DNA from: Acidobacteriota bacterium
Lineage (GTDB): Bacteria > Acidobacteriota > Thermoanaerobaculia > Thermoanaerobaculales > Sulfomarinibacteraceae
DNA length: 40,861 nt
Reading direction: 5' to 3'
NCBI GenBank assembly: GCA_013152925.1
Contig: JAADFK010000230.1
Span: 1 to 40,861 of the forward strand
Part shown: in pieces, positions 30,715 to 39,606 of the stretch
How positions within the stretch are numbered: the first letter of the stretch is position 1
Layout: every line of letters starts with the position of its first letter
Notes under the pieces: generated by a model
Told to the model about the DNA's origin: nothing
The model's database searches: none
Seen by the model: the letters and a program-made list of their open reading frames with translations, nothing else
Position numbers and translations under genes: made by a program

Positions 30715-31540
30715 CGTTCGAGCCCGGACGAAGCCGGGTCAGCCCCTCCGGCGTCACCTCCAGATGCACCACCTGACCGTCCTTGCCCAGGTCCGTGAAG
30801 CTTCGGCCCTCCACCTCCACCGAGACGGCCCCCGCGTTGCCAAGTGTCAGCCGCACCGGCGAGGGCAGGTGAAACCTCCTGGTGCGGCCCCCGCCGACGA
30901 GCTCGCGGGAGGTCCTCCCCGTCGCATCCCGGTAGCGCAACCAGCACTCCCCCAGAGGCGTGACGGTGACCGAGAACCCGACGGTACCCTCCTCGGCCCG
31001 TTGTACGGGCGTCGGCTCCGCCACTTCTGCCGCCGGGGCCGGCACGTAGGCCGTCACCGCGGGGCGGGCGGGGGAAGCCGCCGCCACCGGCGTCGCGACG
31101 GCACCGAGCCCGGGAAGCTCGGGTGGCTGGTGCCAGGTCCTCCAGATGAGCACGGCCGCCACCAGAAGACCCACGGCGGCCAGGATGATCGGTACCACCA
31201 GGGCCCAGTGAATGGACCGCTTGGGTGGCGGCGGAAGAACCAGCACACCGGAATGGCTGCCCGACTCCTCCTCGAAGCTGCTCCACGCCGCTTCGAAAGC
31301 CTCGGCAAGACGATCGTCGTCCATGCCGATGATGTGACCGTACTGGCGCACGAAGTTGCGGCTGAACACCTTTTCGGGAAGGTACTTGAACTTTCCTTCC
31401 TCCAACGCTCGGAGGATCCGGGGTGAGATCTTGGTCTCCGCCGCGATGTCCTCCATGGTGAGCCCGGCACTCTCCCGCAAACGCCTCAGCTCGCTGCCGA
31501 AGTCCATCGGGCTGGTGGAGAAACGCCGGTCCGTTGTCAT
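30707..31540 (-). CDS. rodZ: RodZ-like cytoskeletal/HTH protein
   Basis: This 277-residue protein has an N-terminal helix-turn-helix (FGSELRRLRESAGLTMEDIAAETKISPRILRALEEG) that in RodZ binds MreB, followed by KFKYLPEKVFSRNFVRQY, one membrane helix near residues 103-127 (ALVVPIILAAVGLLVAAVLIW), a Pro/Ala-rich linker and a C-terminal beta domain of the DUF4115 type. RodZ links MreB to wall elongation. The ATG at 31540 shares a base with the stop of the upstream HEAT-like gene (TGATG); TTG 31543 is an alternative. TACAAT at 31555-31550 could give an internal promoter. Confidence 0.85.
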   Translation of the reverse strand: MTTDRRFSTSPMDFGSELRRLRESAGLTMEDIAAETKISPRILRALEEGKFKYLPEKVFSRNFVRQYGHIIGMDDDRLAEAFEAAWSSFEEESGSHSGVLVLPPPPKRSIHWALVVPIILAAVGLLVAAVLIWRTWHQPPELPGLGAVATPVAAASPARPAVTAYVPAPAAEVAEPTPVQRAEEGTVGFSVTVTPLGECWLRYRDATGRTSRELVGGGRTRRFHLPSPVRLTLGNAGAVSVEVEGRSFTDLGKDGQVVHLEVTPEGLTRLRPGSNDG

Positions 31541-32280
31541 CAACCGCCGATTGTATCACCCTGTTCCACGGCCCTCTCCGATTTCCGCCGCGCGAGGCTG
31601 ATTGCGGCATCCCGGAGCTCATCCCGCAGGCCCGGCACACCAGAGATCTCGATCAACGCGGCCGGTCCCAGCTCCACCAGCAACCCCATGGCCACGGGGA
31701 GCGGCAGCCGGGCGTGACGCACCGCCCGCTTGCGCACCGCGTACGAACGTCCCCACCGCCCGTGGCGCAGGATTCCGAGCAACACCTCCAGCGGAAGGCT
31801 CTCCCGGTGGAGCAGCAGGAGCACGTCGTTCTCCACAAGTCGCGTGTTGTCCAGGACCGCCATCTGCACCTTGGGCAGGTCGGTGGCGATCAGCGCCGGC
31901 AGGAGGGGGCGGTGTGCCAGCCGCGCCAGGGCGATGGTCTCGCCGAGACTGAGCTTCGGCAGCGTGTTCAAGAGCTTGCGCTCCGCCTGGCGCCGCACCT
32001 GGGGAGGCGTCCTGGGGTTCTGCGCAATGTGGAGGACCGACAGCCACGGGAGCGTCGGCAGCAGGCTCATGGCCCGTGCGAAGCTCATCCCGGGGAAGCC
32101 GGCCAGGCGCTCTCGAACCGTGTGCCAGCCCAGGAGCTCGCGGCGCGTGACGAGAACCTCCGCCACTTCTGCCGTGCAGAAGGGGTTGCGGAGCACCTCC
32201 AGCACCTGCCCCTCGTCCAGCCCGTCGCCACGGGCGAGCTCCAGCAGCTGGGGAGCGTTCATGTCCGCGATCCGCATCAT
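31540..32280 (-). CDS. HEAT/LRV-like helical repeat protein A
   Basis: This 246-residue protein consists of helical repeats (QLLELARGDGLDEGQVLEVL, VLHIAQNPRTPPQVRRQAERKLL, IATDLPKVQMAVLDNTRL). It shows no signal peptide, no membrane helix and no catalytic motif. It is related to the protein encoded at 29638-30714 and coupled to rodZ by a TGATG overlap. ATG 32280 lies 6 nt after TATCAT; a second ATG follows directly at 32277. The gene appears to start the transcription unit. Confidence 0.75.
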   Translation of the reverse strand: MMRIADMNAPQLLELARGDGLDEGQVLEVLRNPFCTAEVAEVLVTRRELLGWHTVRERLAGFPGMSFARAMSLLPTLPWLSVLHIAQNPRTPPQVRRQAERKLLNTLPKLSLGETIALARLAHRPLLPALIATDLPKVQMAVLDNTRLVENDVLLLLHRESLPLEVLLGILRHGRWGRSYAVRKRAVRHARLPLPVAMGLLVELGPAALIEISGVPGLRDELRDAAISLARRKSERAVEQGDTIGG

Positions 32281-32286
32281 GGCCCC

Positions 32287-32292
32287 ATGATA
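32287..32292 (-). promoter_or_regulatory. -10-like TATCAT, predicted leaderless start
   Basis: TATCAT is followed by GGGGCC and the ATG at 32280 on the minus strand. Confidence 0.45.
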
Positions 32293-32414
32293 GCCCGCAT
32301 CCCCGGCACACCCCACGTTGCCCGGCGCGCTCCGGTTTCCATGGGAATGGGTCTCCACCAGGCCGCCGGAGCGGCCTCGAAGGAGCGGGAGACCCGTCGC
32401 CCTTCGACGCCGCG

Positions 32415-32670
32415 GGGGATCCCTCCACTCGCTGCGCTCGGTCGGGATGACAGAGAGGGGCGGGGCGGCCGGAATCACGCTACTCCCTGTCATCCCGGCC
32501 GGGCAAGCGAAGCGAGTGAGCAGAGGGGGGCGGGGCGGCCGGAATCACGCCACTCCCTGTCATCCCGGCCGGGCAAGCGAAGCGAGTGAGCAGAGGGGGG
32601 CGGGGCGGCCGGAATCACGCAACTCCCTGTCATCCCGACCGAGCGAGCGAAGCGAGTGAGCGGAGGGATC
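32415..32670. repeat. Three 70-bp tandem repeats with an inverted partner
   Basis: The units start at 32461, 32531 and 32601 with CGGGGCGGCCGGAATCACGC and are nearly identical, the first two differing by very few bases. Each contains CTGTCATCCC and AAGCGAGTGAGC. The stretch 32418-32453 is the inverse of the third unit's 32627-32670, so the whole block can fold on itself. Related to the common dispersed GTCATCCCGACC...GAGGGATC type of bacterial repeat. Confidence 0.85.
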
Positions 32671-32724
32671 TCACCCGGCATCGTGCACCTCGTCGCGGTG
32701 CCCGCACCCGCCCCACTCTCCGGA

Positions 32725-33744
32725 TCAGGTTGACGCTGCCGAAGCGTCCCCGCTTCCCAGAATCTCCCGGAGGCGCTGCCGGAGCTGCACAACCTCCAAC
32801 CCGGCGAGGTCGCGATCCTCCCCCGTCACCCGTCGAAGGGCATGCTTCCGGAAAGCCAGCCGGGTCAGCAGACGGCACAGGACGGTGCGCTCCTGCCGCG
32901 AGGGCCACCACGCTCCGCGGATGCGCCGGCGGTAGAAGGGGATGATCTCGGCAACCCAGGCCGGAAGAACCCCGAGCTCCACCTCCTCGGAGAGCTCCCG
33001 CAGCAAGATCCTGTGGTCCATGCCCGTCGCCACGAAAAAGACCGCCACGAAACACAGCTCCAGGAACACCGCGGCCAGGATGACCACGCCGGCTTCGGCG
33101 CCGGTACGGCCGAAGAGCTGGAGCCGGACCAGGGCCAGGTTCCAGCCGGCGTGCACGCCGACGGCTCCCACCAGGCCGGCAAGTGCAAGGCCGAAACGGC
33201 GCGGCCACGAGGCCGCCAGCCGGGCGGCCCCCAGGGTGCCGCCGAGAACCGAGGTCGACAGGGCGTGGATTCCCGCGCTGAGGATGGTGCGGCCCAGCAT
33301 CAGCGAGACGACCGCCCCGGCGCCGCCGGCCACCGCGGCGCTCAGGCCGTACAGCACGTTCTCGGCTGCAGCGAACCCCAGGCCCACAGCCGTACCGTAA
33401 ACCATGCCGTCGGTGGCGTTGTCCACGTTCCGGGACAGTCCGACGAGCAGAAAGAGACCAACGCCCTTGGCCAGCTCCTCGATAAACGGCGCCACCAGCA
33501 CCGCCCCCGCCACCGCGCTCAGGTACGGGCCCTGGCTCGGCAATATCAGCCCCCGCACGGGAAGCTCGCCGGCCAGGGAGAGGAACGGGGCCGCCACGGC
33601 GCCCCAGACGAAGGCCAGGAGCACCAGGCCGAGCGGCTCCCGCTCGTAGCGGTCCAGCCACCACACCAGCAACACCACCAGCCCGAGCACGACGGCGCTG
33701 AGCACGATGGACAGGGCGGCGCCCGCAAGGCTGACGGTATCCAT
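32725..33744 (-). CDS. PrsW family intramembrane metalloprotease
   Basis: This 339-residue membrane protein has the PrsW motifs in order: PFIEELAKG (EExxK), GFAAAENVLYG (ExxxY-type), a His in ILSAGIHALSTS and a final VHAGWN. About seven to eight membrane segments precede a soluble C-terminal tail. PrsW enzymes cleave membrane anti-sigma factors or are CAAX-like proteases; the substrate here is unknown. The ATG at 33744 shares a base with the ribF stop (TGATG), so it is translationally coupled to RibF. Confidence 0.9.
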   Translation of the reverse strand: MDTVSLAGAALSIVLSAVVLGLVVLLVWWLDRYEREPLGLVLLAFVWGAVAAPFLSLAGELPVRGLILPSQGPYLSAVAGAVLVAPFIEELAKGVGLFLLVGLSRNVDNATDGMVYGTAVGLGFAAAENVLYGLSAAVAGGAGAVVSLMLGRTILSAGIHALSTSVLGGTLGAARLAASWPRRFGLALAGLVGAVGVHAGWNLALVRLQLFGRTGAEAGVVILAAVFLELCFVAVFFVATGMDHRILLRELSEEVELGVLPAWVAEIIPFYRRRIRGAWWPSRQERTVLCRLLTRLAFRKHALRRVTGEDRDLAGLEVVQLRQRLREILGSGDASAAST

Positions 33745-34721
33745 CACGGCAGGATGAGCTCCAGCTCCTCCAGGTCGTGCTGGAGGTTCCACAACCTCGC
33801 AGCCTCCACGTCCCGACGGATCTGGGCCACCAGCGCCATGGTCGAGGAGAAGACCTTCTCCTCCCTGAGACGCGAGAAGAAGAACACCCGGACCTTTTCC
33901 CGGTACACATCGGCGGTGAAATCCAGGAGATGGCTCTCCACCGTCGTGCGGTACTTTTCGTAGACTGTCGGCCGGACTCCGATGTTGGTGACGGCCGGAA
34001 AGGTCCTTCCGAACGAGGGGATGTGCACCGCCGTCACATAGACGCCGTGGGCCGGGTACAGCTCGTTCTCGATGGCGGTGTTGAGGGTGGGGAAGCCCAG
34101 CCGGCGGCCGAGGCGCTCACCGTGGTACACCTGTCCATCGATGAACAGAGGCCGGCCGAGCAGCTTCCACGCACCTTCCACATCCCCGTGGGCCACCAGC
34201 CGGCGGACCCGGGTTGACGAGACCGGCTCGCCCTCGAGCTGTACCGGCGGTACCGCGTGCGCGTCGAAGCCGAGATCCCGCCCCATGGCGGCCAGCAGGT
34301 CGATGGAGCCCTCCCGGTCGGCGCCAAAGTGGAAGCTGCTGCCCACGAAGAGCTCGCGGATGCACAGGCGCTCCACCAGCACCTGGCGAACGAACTTCTC
34401 CGCCGGCATGCGGGCCAGGCGATGGGTGAAGGGCAGCACCAGGCAGGCCTGGGCCCCGTGGCGCTCCAGAAGCTGAAGCCGCTGATCGAGGGTCGTCAGG
34501 AGACGCGGCGCCTGCCTGGGCTGGATCAGCTTCAGGGGATGCGGGTCGAAGGTCATGGCAGCGGCGGTCGCGTCCAGCTCGCCGGCACGCTCGACGACCA
34601 GCCTCAGGAGCTCCTGGTGCCCCAGGTGCACGCCGTCGAAGTTGCCGATGGTGCAGATGGCCCCGCGCGGCGGCTCGTCGTTGCCCAGCGGATCGCGGAG
34701 GACCTCCATGGACACGCTCAC
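33744..34721 (-). CDS. ribF: Bifunctional riboflavin kinase/FAD synthetase
   Basis: The 325-residue protein makes FMN and then FAD from riboflavin. The N-terminal FAD synthetase part has the nucleotidyltransferase motif TIGNFDGVHLGHQELL and FDPHP, with VSSTRVR near residue 165. The C-terminal flavokinase part has GRRLGFPTLNTA with the conserved PTxN, GVYVT, and ESHLLDF. The length is standard. The ATG at 34721 overlaps the rimO stop by 4 bp, and its stop overlaps the PrsW start, so the three are translationally coupled. Confidence 0.96.
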   Translation of the reverse strand: MSVSMEVLRDPLGNDEPPRGAICTIGNFDGVHLGHQELLRLVVERAGELDATAAAMTFDPHPLKLIQPRQAPRLLTTLDQRLQLLERHGAQACLVLPFTHRLARMPAEKFVRQVLVERLCIRELFVGSSFHFGADREGSIDLLAAMGRDLGFDAHAVPPVQLEGEPVSSTRVRRLVAHGDVEGAWKLLGRPLFIDGQVYHGERLGRRLGFPTLNTAIENELYPAHGVYVTAVHIPSFGRTFPAVTNIGVRPTVYEKYRTTVESHLLDFTADVYREKVRVFFFSRLREEKVFSSTMALVAQIRRDVEAARLWNLQHDLEELELILP

Positions 34722-36121
34722 CCAACCACCGGCAGGAGGGCCGGCGCCGGCCGTCCCTCCGCCCGGACGGCCACCAGCCGCCCCACCAGGTCGTAAGGAT
34801 GCGCCCCGGTGATCTCCACCTCCACAAGGGAGCCCGCCGTCGCCGTTCCGTCGTTGATCAGCAGCCGCCCGTCGATCTCCGGAGCATGGCGCCGAAGACG
34901 CGCCGCAGTCAGGATCTCCATCTCATCGAGCGGACCCTCCACCAGGGCCTCCAGCCGTTTCCCCACCAGCGCCTCGTTGTGCTCCCGGGAGATCTCCTGT
35001 TGGAGCTCCATCAGCCGGTCCCGCCGCGCCGCCTTGACCTGTTCGGGCACCGGATCGCCCAGCTCCGCCCCGGGGTTCTCCTCCTGCCACGAGTAGGCGA
35101 AGACGCCCATGTGGTCGAATCGCATCTCGGCGACGAACGCCTCCAGCTCGGCGAGCTCCGCCTCCCCCTCCCCGGGGAAGCCGACGATGAAGGTACTGCG
35201 CACGGTCAGGTCCGGCACCGTCCCGCGGGCCTCCTCGATCAGCCTCCGGTAGCTCGAGGCGTCACCGCCCCGCTTCATGGCCTTGAGCACCCCGCGGCTC
35301 GCGTGCTGGAACGGAATGTCGAGGTAGGACAGGAATCGCGGCTCCGAGGCCATCAGGGAGAACAGCCCGGTGTCCAGGGTCGAGGGGTAGGCATAAAGAA
35401 AACGGATCCACGGGAAGTCCGTCTCGGCGAGCAGCCGTTCGATCAGCCTCCGGAGCCCGTGTTCCTGGCCCAGGTCCTCGCCGTAGCGGGTGGTGTCCTG
35501 GGCGATCAGCACCAGCTCCTGGACCCCTCCGGCCCGCAGCGCCCGGGCCTCCCGGACCAGGTCGTCGGCCGGCCGCGACCGGAACGAGCCCCGCATGGCG
35601 GGGATGTGGCAGAAAGCACAGGGGTTGTCACAGCCCTCGGCGACCTTGAGATAGGCGTGACCGGTCGTCGAGAGCAGCCGCGGGTTGCCGGCATCGTACA
35701 CACGAACCGCACCGCGCTGATCGGGAACGTGACCGTCCAGCATCCCGGTGACGGCCTCGGCCACCCGATCCAGCTCGTCCAGCCCCAGGAAGGCGTCGAT
35801 CTCCGGGATCTCCCGCCCCAGCTCCTCGGCATAGGCCTGGGACATGCACCCGGCCACCACCAGGCGCCGCACCCGGCCCTCGCGCTTGGCCTCCGCAACC
35901 CCCAGGATCGCGCCGATGGACTCCTCCTTGGCCTCGGTGATGAATCCACAGGTGTTGACGATGATGACGTCGGCCTTCTCCGCGTCGGCCGTTACCTCGA
36001 ACCCCGAGCCGGCCAGCCGTCCGAGCATCACCTCGCCGTCCACCAGGTTCTTGGCGCAGCCGAGGCCGATCATTCCCACCCGTACCGGCCGCTCACCCCG
36101 CCCACCGGAAAGCTCGCCCAT
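34718..36121 (-). CDS. rimO: Ribosomal protein S12 methylthiotransferase RimO
   Basis: This 467-residue radical SAM enzyme adds a methylthio group to an Asp of ribosomal protein S12. The N-terminal UPF0004 domain has MIGLGCAKNLVDGEVMLG and VNTCGFITEAKEES with cluster cysteines; the radical SAM motif is C-x3-C-x2-C (CDNPCAFC); FIVGFPGEGEAE and a C-terminal TRAM domain (residues about 395-455) follow. CAKNLVD and GCDNPC phrases favour RimO over MiaB. A TAGAAT (36145-36140) and GGAGGG lie upstream of the ATG at 36121. It heads the rimO-ribF-prsW unit. Confidence 0.95.
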   Translation of the reverse strand: MGELSGGRGERPVRVGMIGLGCAKNLVDGEVMLGRLAGSGFEVTADAEKADVIIVNTCGFITEAKEESIGAILGVAEAKREGRVRRLVVAGCMSQAYAEELGREIPEIDAFLGLDELDRVAEAVTGMLDGHVPDQRGAVRVYDAGNPRLLSTTGHAYLKVAEGCDNPCAFCHIPAMRGSFRSRPADDLVREARALRAGGVQELVLIAQDTTRYGEDLGQEHGLRRLIERLLAETDFPWIRFLYAYPSTLDTGLFSLMASEPRFLSYLDIPFQHASRGVLKAMKRGGDASSYRRLIEEARGTVPDLTVRSTFIVGFPGEGEAELAELEAFVAEMRFDHMGVFAYSWQEENPGAELGDPVPEQVKAARRDRLMELQQEISREHNEALVGKRLEALVEGPLDEMEILTAARLRRHAPEIDGRLLINDGTATAGSLVEVEITGAHPYDLVGRLVAVRAEGRPAPALLPVVG

Positions 36122-36171
36122 CGTCCCTCCAGACGGGGGATTCTACCATTGAGGCAGCGTCTCCGTATGAT

Positions 36172-37881
36172 TCACTCCAGCGATGGGTGATCCCCGCCAT
36201 CGACGCGTAACGGGCGATAAAACTCGCGTCGCACCTCATCCGCGAACCGCTCGATCTGTTGGTCTGGCACCTGAAGGTGCAGCAGAGCCTGGCGCGTCAC
36301 CTCGAGCCCGGCTTCCATTTGCGGCAGCACGACCTCGTGCACGCCCAGCTCGCGCAGCTCTTCCAGCAGCTCGTTCGTCTCGGCGCGGGCGACGATGTGC
36401 AGATCCGGCCGCTGCTGCCGGGCGTGGCGAGCGGTAGCGAGCGTGATCACCGGCGAGGAGGTTGTGATCAGTAGCACGCAGGCCCGCATCAATCCCGCCG
36501 CTTCCAGGACCAGCGGGTGACTTGCGTCGCCGTAGATGACGGCGAGGCCTGAGGTGCGGCAGGTTTCCAGGCGGTGTTGGTCGAGCTCGATCACCACGTA
36601 CGGCAGCCCCAAACGCTGCAGGACCCCGGCCACCGTGCGACCCATGTGCCCGGCTCCCGCCACGACGACGTGGTCGTGAAGCTCGTCGTGGGCAATGTTG
36701 GTCGTCAGCGCGGGCTCTTCCGGGCTGCGCCTCCTGAGAAAGCCATAGACCGGAGCTGTGGCCCGTGACACGAACGGCGTCAGAAACATGGTGACCAGGG
36801 TGACGGCCATGATCACCGAATAGAGATCGGCGCTGATGCTCTGCGTGGCTACCCCAACCCGACCGATGACGAAGGCAAATTCGCCCGCCTGGAACATGGT
36901 CAGACCCAACGCCAGGGGCACCACGTTGCGGTAACCGAAGGCCCACCCCACCCCAGAGCTGACCAGGCCTTTGGTCAGGGAGATCACGGCAGACAACCCC
37001 AGCACTAGCAACAGGTTGTCATGAACGAAGTGCGGTTCCAGCAGCATGCCCACCGACGCGAAGAACAGCAGGCCGAAGATGTCCCGCAGGGGAATGATGT
37101 CGCTCAGCGCCTGGTGGGCATGGTCCGACTCGCTGAGTACAATGCCCGCCACGAAGGCGCCAAAGGCGAAGCTCAGACCCACCTTGTAGGTGGCATAGCC
37201 GATGCCCAATCCCAGCCCCGCGACGGTCAACAGAAAGAGCTCACGGGAGTTCCAACGACTGACCTGACGCATAAGCCAGGGGATCACCCGCGTACCTACC
37301 ACGATCATCAGTGCCAAAAAGACCGCCGAACGCACGAGAGCCGAGCCCAGGTCCGGAAGTCCCGCCCGCAGATCCGTCAGCTTGGGAAGCAAGATCAGGA
37401 ACGGCACCACGGCCAGGTCCTGCACCAGCAGCATGCCGATCATCACCCGGCTGGAGAGCGTGCCGAGGCGACCTTGACTCTGCAGGGTTTTCAGGACGAC
37501 CATGGTGCTGGACAGCGACACGCAGCCACCGAACCAGATGCCATCGGTCCAGGACCAACCCAGCGCCCGGCCGACTCCCGCCGCCACACCCACGGTCAGC
37601 AGGATCTGGATGGACGTGCCCAGCAGAGCCACGTTTCGCACCGGGCGCAGCTCCTTCAATGAGAGCTCGATGCCCAGGGCGAACAGCAGCAAGGCAATAC
37701 CGATTTCCGCGAGAAGCTCGATGTCGTGGGGATCGGAGATAAACGCGCCACCGGTCACCGGCCCGAGGACGATACCGGCGGCGATGTACCCCAGGATCAG
37801 CGGTTGCTTGAGGCGTTGAGCGACGACACCGCCCAGGAAACCGGCTATGACAATGATGGCAACATCTGCGGCGATTCCCAC
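36172..37881 (-). CDS. KefB-type cation:proton antiporter with TrkA-N domain
   Basis: This 569-residue protein has about twelve or thirteen hydrophobic segments of the Na+/H+ exchanger (CPA2) fold to about residue 385, and then a TrkA-N nucleotide-binding domain ([17 protein letters not shown], with [25 protein letters not shown]). KefB/KefC-type systems exchange K+ for H+ and are often gated by NAD(H) or glutathione. GTG 37881 is 5 nt from TAAGAT, a probable leaderless start. Its upstream side abuts a dispersed repeat copy. No ancillary KefF/G-like gene is next to it. The transported ion is not certain. Confidence 0.93.
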   Translation of the reverse strand: MGIAADVAIIVIAGFLGGVVAQRLKQPLILGYIAAGIVLGPVTGGAFISDPHDIELLAEIGIALLLFALGIELSLKELRPVRNVALLGTSIQILLTVGVAAGVGRALGWSWTDGIWFGGCVSLSSTMVVLKTLQSQGRLGTLSSRVMIGMLLVQDLAVVPFLILLPKLTDLRAGLPDLGSALVRSAVFLALMIVVGTRVIPWLMRQVSRWNSRELFLLTVAGLGLGIGYATYKVGLSFAFGAFVAGIVLSESDHAHQALSDIIPLRDIFGLLFFASVGMLLEPHFVHDNLLLVLGLSAVISLTKGLVSSGVGWAFGYRNVVPLALGLTMFQAGEFAFVIGRVGVATQSISADLYSVIMAVTLVTMFLTPFVSRATAPVYGFLRRRSPEEPALTTNIAHDELHDHVVVAGAGHMGRTVAGVLQRLGLPYVVIELDQHRLETCRTSGLAVIYGDASHPLVLEAAGLMRACVLLITTSSPVITLATARHARQQRPDLHIVARAETNELLEELRELGVHEVVLPQMEAGLEVTRQALLHLQVPDQQIERFADEVRREFYRPLRVDGGDHPSLE

Positions 37882-37886
37882 ACTGC

Positions 37887-37892
37887 ATCTTA
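37887..37892 (-). promoter_or_regulatory. -10-like TAAGAT, predicted leaderless start of the antiporter gene
   Basis: TAAGAT ends 5 nt before GTG 37881 on the minus strand, just beside the repeat element at 37895. Confidence 0.4.
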
Positions 37893-37894
37893 TC

Positions 37895-38045
37895 CTGGCC
37901 GGGATGATGCATGAGTCTCCTGCTGCAAAGCGCGGGGCACCGCTGGACTCCAGAGCAGCGGAACGTCAACCCACCGGCAGCCGTCACCGTCGAAACCACG
38001 CGAGGACATCCGCAGGGAAGCAAGGACGATGCATTCCATCGGGGT
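37895..38045 (+). repeat. Related dispersed element, copy D
   Basis: On the plus strand, GCCGGGATGATGCATGAG starts a stretch that resembles the minus-strand reading of copies A-C (CCCGGATGATTCATGAG) and later has GGGGCACCGC against GGAGCACCGC in copy B. The rest of the body is only loosely similar, so it is a diverged or different family member sharing the end module. The start codon of the glycoside-hydrolase gene lies within it. Confidence 0.45.
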
Positions 38046-39606
38046 ACACGACGCCGGCAAGGACCGGCCGCTTGGAATCGGGTGGCCCGCCCTCCCCGTG
38101 AAGGGGCTCTTTCTGGCTGCCATGTTCTGGGGAGGGGGTTCCTGGCTTTTCAACGCCGGCCCCGCGCCGGCTGGTGGCTCGTCGGCTCTCCCGCCACCCC
38201 CGCCGGCTGCGAAAACGGCCCGGTCGAGCCCACCCCGCGCCGCACGGCGCCCGAGGGGCCGGATTCTACCCGCCGGCACCCCCGGCTTCGCCTCGGCCTT
38301 CGGCATCGATGCCGGGGCGTACACCCAGGAGTACGATTACTTCAAGGTCCGAATGGGCTTCAGCGACCAGGATTACTGGGACTGGGCGGATATCCACTTC
38401 CAGGAGCTGGGCGCCCACTGGACGCGCAGCAACCTGCAACTGGTGTGGGACCTGGTCGAGCCGGTGATCGGCGGAGGCTATGACTGGGACAACCCCATGC
38501 TCACCGACGAGGTCGTCACCCACGTCTACCGGGCGCCCGGTGGCGTCCACTGGCTGGGAGTGTTCCACGAGGGTACCGCGCACGGTGACCTTCGCAACCC
38601 GCTGGACCACCCCCGGGAGTACGCCGCCTTCGTGCGGGCCGCCGTGGAGCGTTACGACGGCGACGGACACGACGATGTCGCACCCGGGGTGGCGGTCAGG
38701 TACTGGCAGGTGGGCAACGAGATCCCCATCTGGCTCAACAGCGGGCGGGACGTGGACGACTACGTGTCCTTCCTGCGACTGGTCCGCGGCGCAGCCCTGG
38801 CCGCCGATCCCGGAGCGAAGCTGGTGCTCATGGCACCGACGACGACAGAGGTAACCGACCCCTTCCTGCTCACCGTGATCGCCCGGCTGGCCCCGGCGCA
38901 CGAGCTCGATGTCCTCGACCTGCACCACTGGGGGCCGGCCGGCGAGTGGAAGATGAACGCCCTGCCAGCCTACCGGAGACTGCTCGACGATCTGCAGCTG
39001 CAAGGGGTTCAAATCTGGTCCTGCGAGCACGCGACATGGGTGGGCGCACCGGCCGGACAGCCCTTCCAGGATGAGCGGGACCAGGCCCGCTCCCTGGTCA
39101 AGCGCTTCGTCTGGAACCGGGCCCATGGGCTGGACAAGCTCTTCTGGAGCCAGTTGATGGATCGCTACCGCTTCGAAGGCAACCCCGGCAGCATCTTCAA
39201 CTCGCTGGGCCTGATGAGCGACGGCCAAAACAGCGGCGATCCGCCCGAGCGCCTGGACACCGAGCGAATCGCGTACTGGAGCTACCGCCTGCTGGCCGCT
39301 CACACCGATACCCCAGTCGCCACGCAATCCGGGGAGATGTCCCTCACCGGTGGGGGGCTCTATGGCTACGGCTATCGCCGGCGCAGTGACGGCCGTGCAC
39401 TCCATGTCCTGTGGCATGAGACGAGCGAGGTCACCGTGACCCTCCCGGCGGGGACGGCCCTGGTGCATGTCACGAACCTCATCACAGATCGTTTCGGCAA
39501 CACCGAGGAATATGATCTCGCGGCCAGGGACGGCCAGGTGACATTGACGGTTGGGCAGGACCCGCTGCTGGTCGAAGAAGGGACGGATGCCCGGCCGGCC
39601 TGGTGA
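38029..39606 (+). CDS. Exported clan-A-like glycoside hydrolase
   Basis: This 525-residue protein has an N-terminal hydrophobic segment (residues about 28-48) and a Pro/Arg-rich linker, then a TIM-barrel-like catalytic region. The segment VRYWQVGNEIPIW holds the Asn-Glu pair of clan GH-A acid/base residues, and VQIWSCEHATW late in the barrel supplies a likely nucleophile Glu. A small beta domain (ALHVLWHETSEVTVTLPAGTALVHVTNL) ends the protein. GH39 or GH5-like xylosidase/mannanase families are possible. The start codon lies in a repeat copy and only AGCAAGGA serves as a weak ribosome-binding site. It appears to be a single-gene unit. Substrate unknown. Confidence 0.8.
   Translation: MHSIGVHDAGKDRPLGIGWPALPVKGLFLAAMFWGGGSWLFNAGPAPAGGSSALPPPPPAAKTARSSPPRAARRPRGRILPAGTPGFASAFGIDAGAYTQEYDYFKVRMGFSDQDYWDWADIHFQELGAHWTRSNLQLVWDLVEPVIGGGYDWDNPMLTDEVVTHVYRAPGGVHWLGVFHEGTAHGDLRNPLDHPREYAAFVRAAVERYDGDGHDDVAPGVAVRYWQVGNEIPIWLNSGRDVDDYVSFLRLVRGAALAADPGAKLVLMAPTTTEVTDPFLLTVIARLAPAHELDVLDLHHWGPAGEWKMNALPAYRRLLDDLQLQGVQIWSCEHATWVGAPAGQPFQDERDQARSLVKRFVWNRAHGLDKLFWSQLMDRYRFEGNPGSIFNSLGLMSDGQNSGDPPERLDTERIAYWSYRLLAAHTDTPVATQSGEMSLTGGGLYGYGYRRRSDGRALHVLWHETSEVTVTLPAGTALVHVTNLITDRFGNTEEYDLAARDGQVTLTVGQDPLLVEEGTDARPAW

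Larger units (their letters stand above)
32281..32724. other. Non-coding spacer holding a tandem repeat array
   Basis: About 440 bases between the HEAT/rodZ unit and the PrsW gene contain no plausible gene. The middle is the 70-bp repeat array with its inverted copy described below. Apart from the -10-like TATCAT at 32287-32292, nothing else was recognised in it. Confidence 0.6.

Noticed and set aside
32490-32792. 100-codon minus-strand frame through the 70-bp tandem repeats
   Set aside because: It is a translation of the dispersed repeat (SVGMTG type strings), a common false gene in bacterial genomes.
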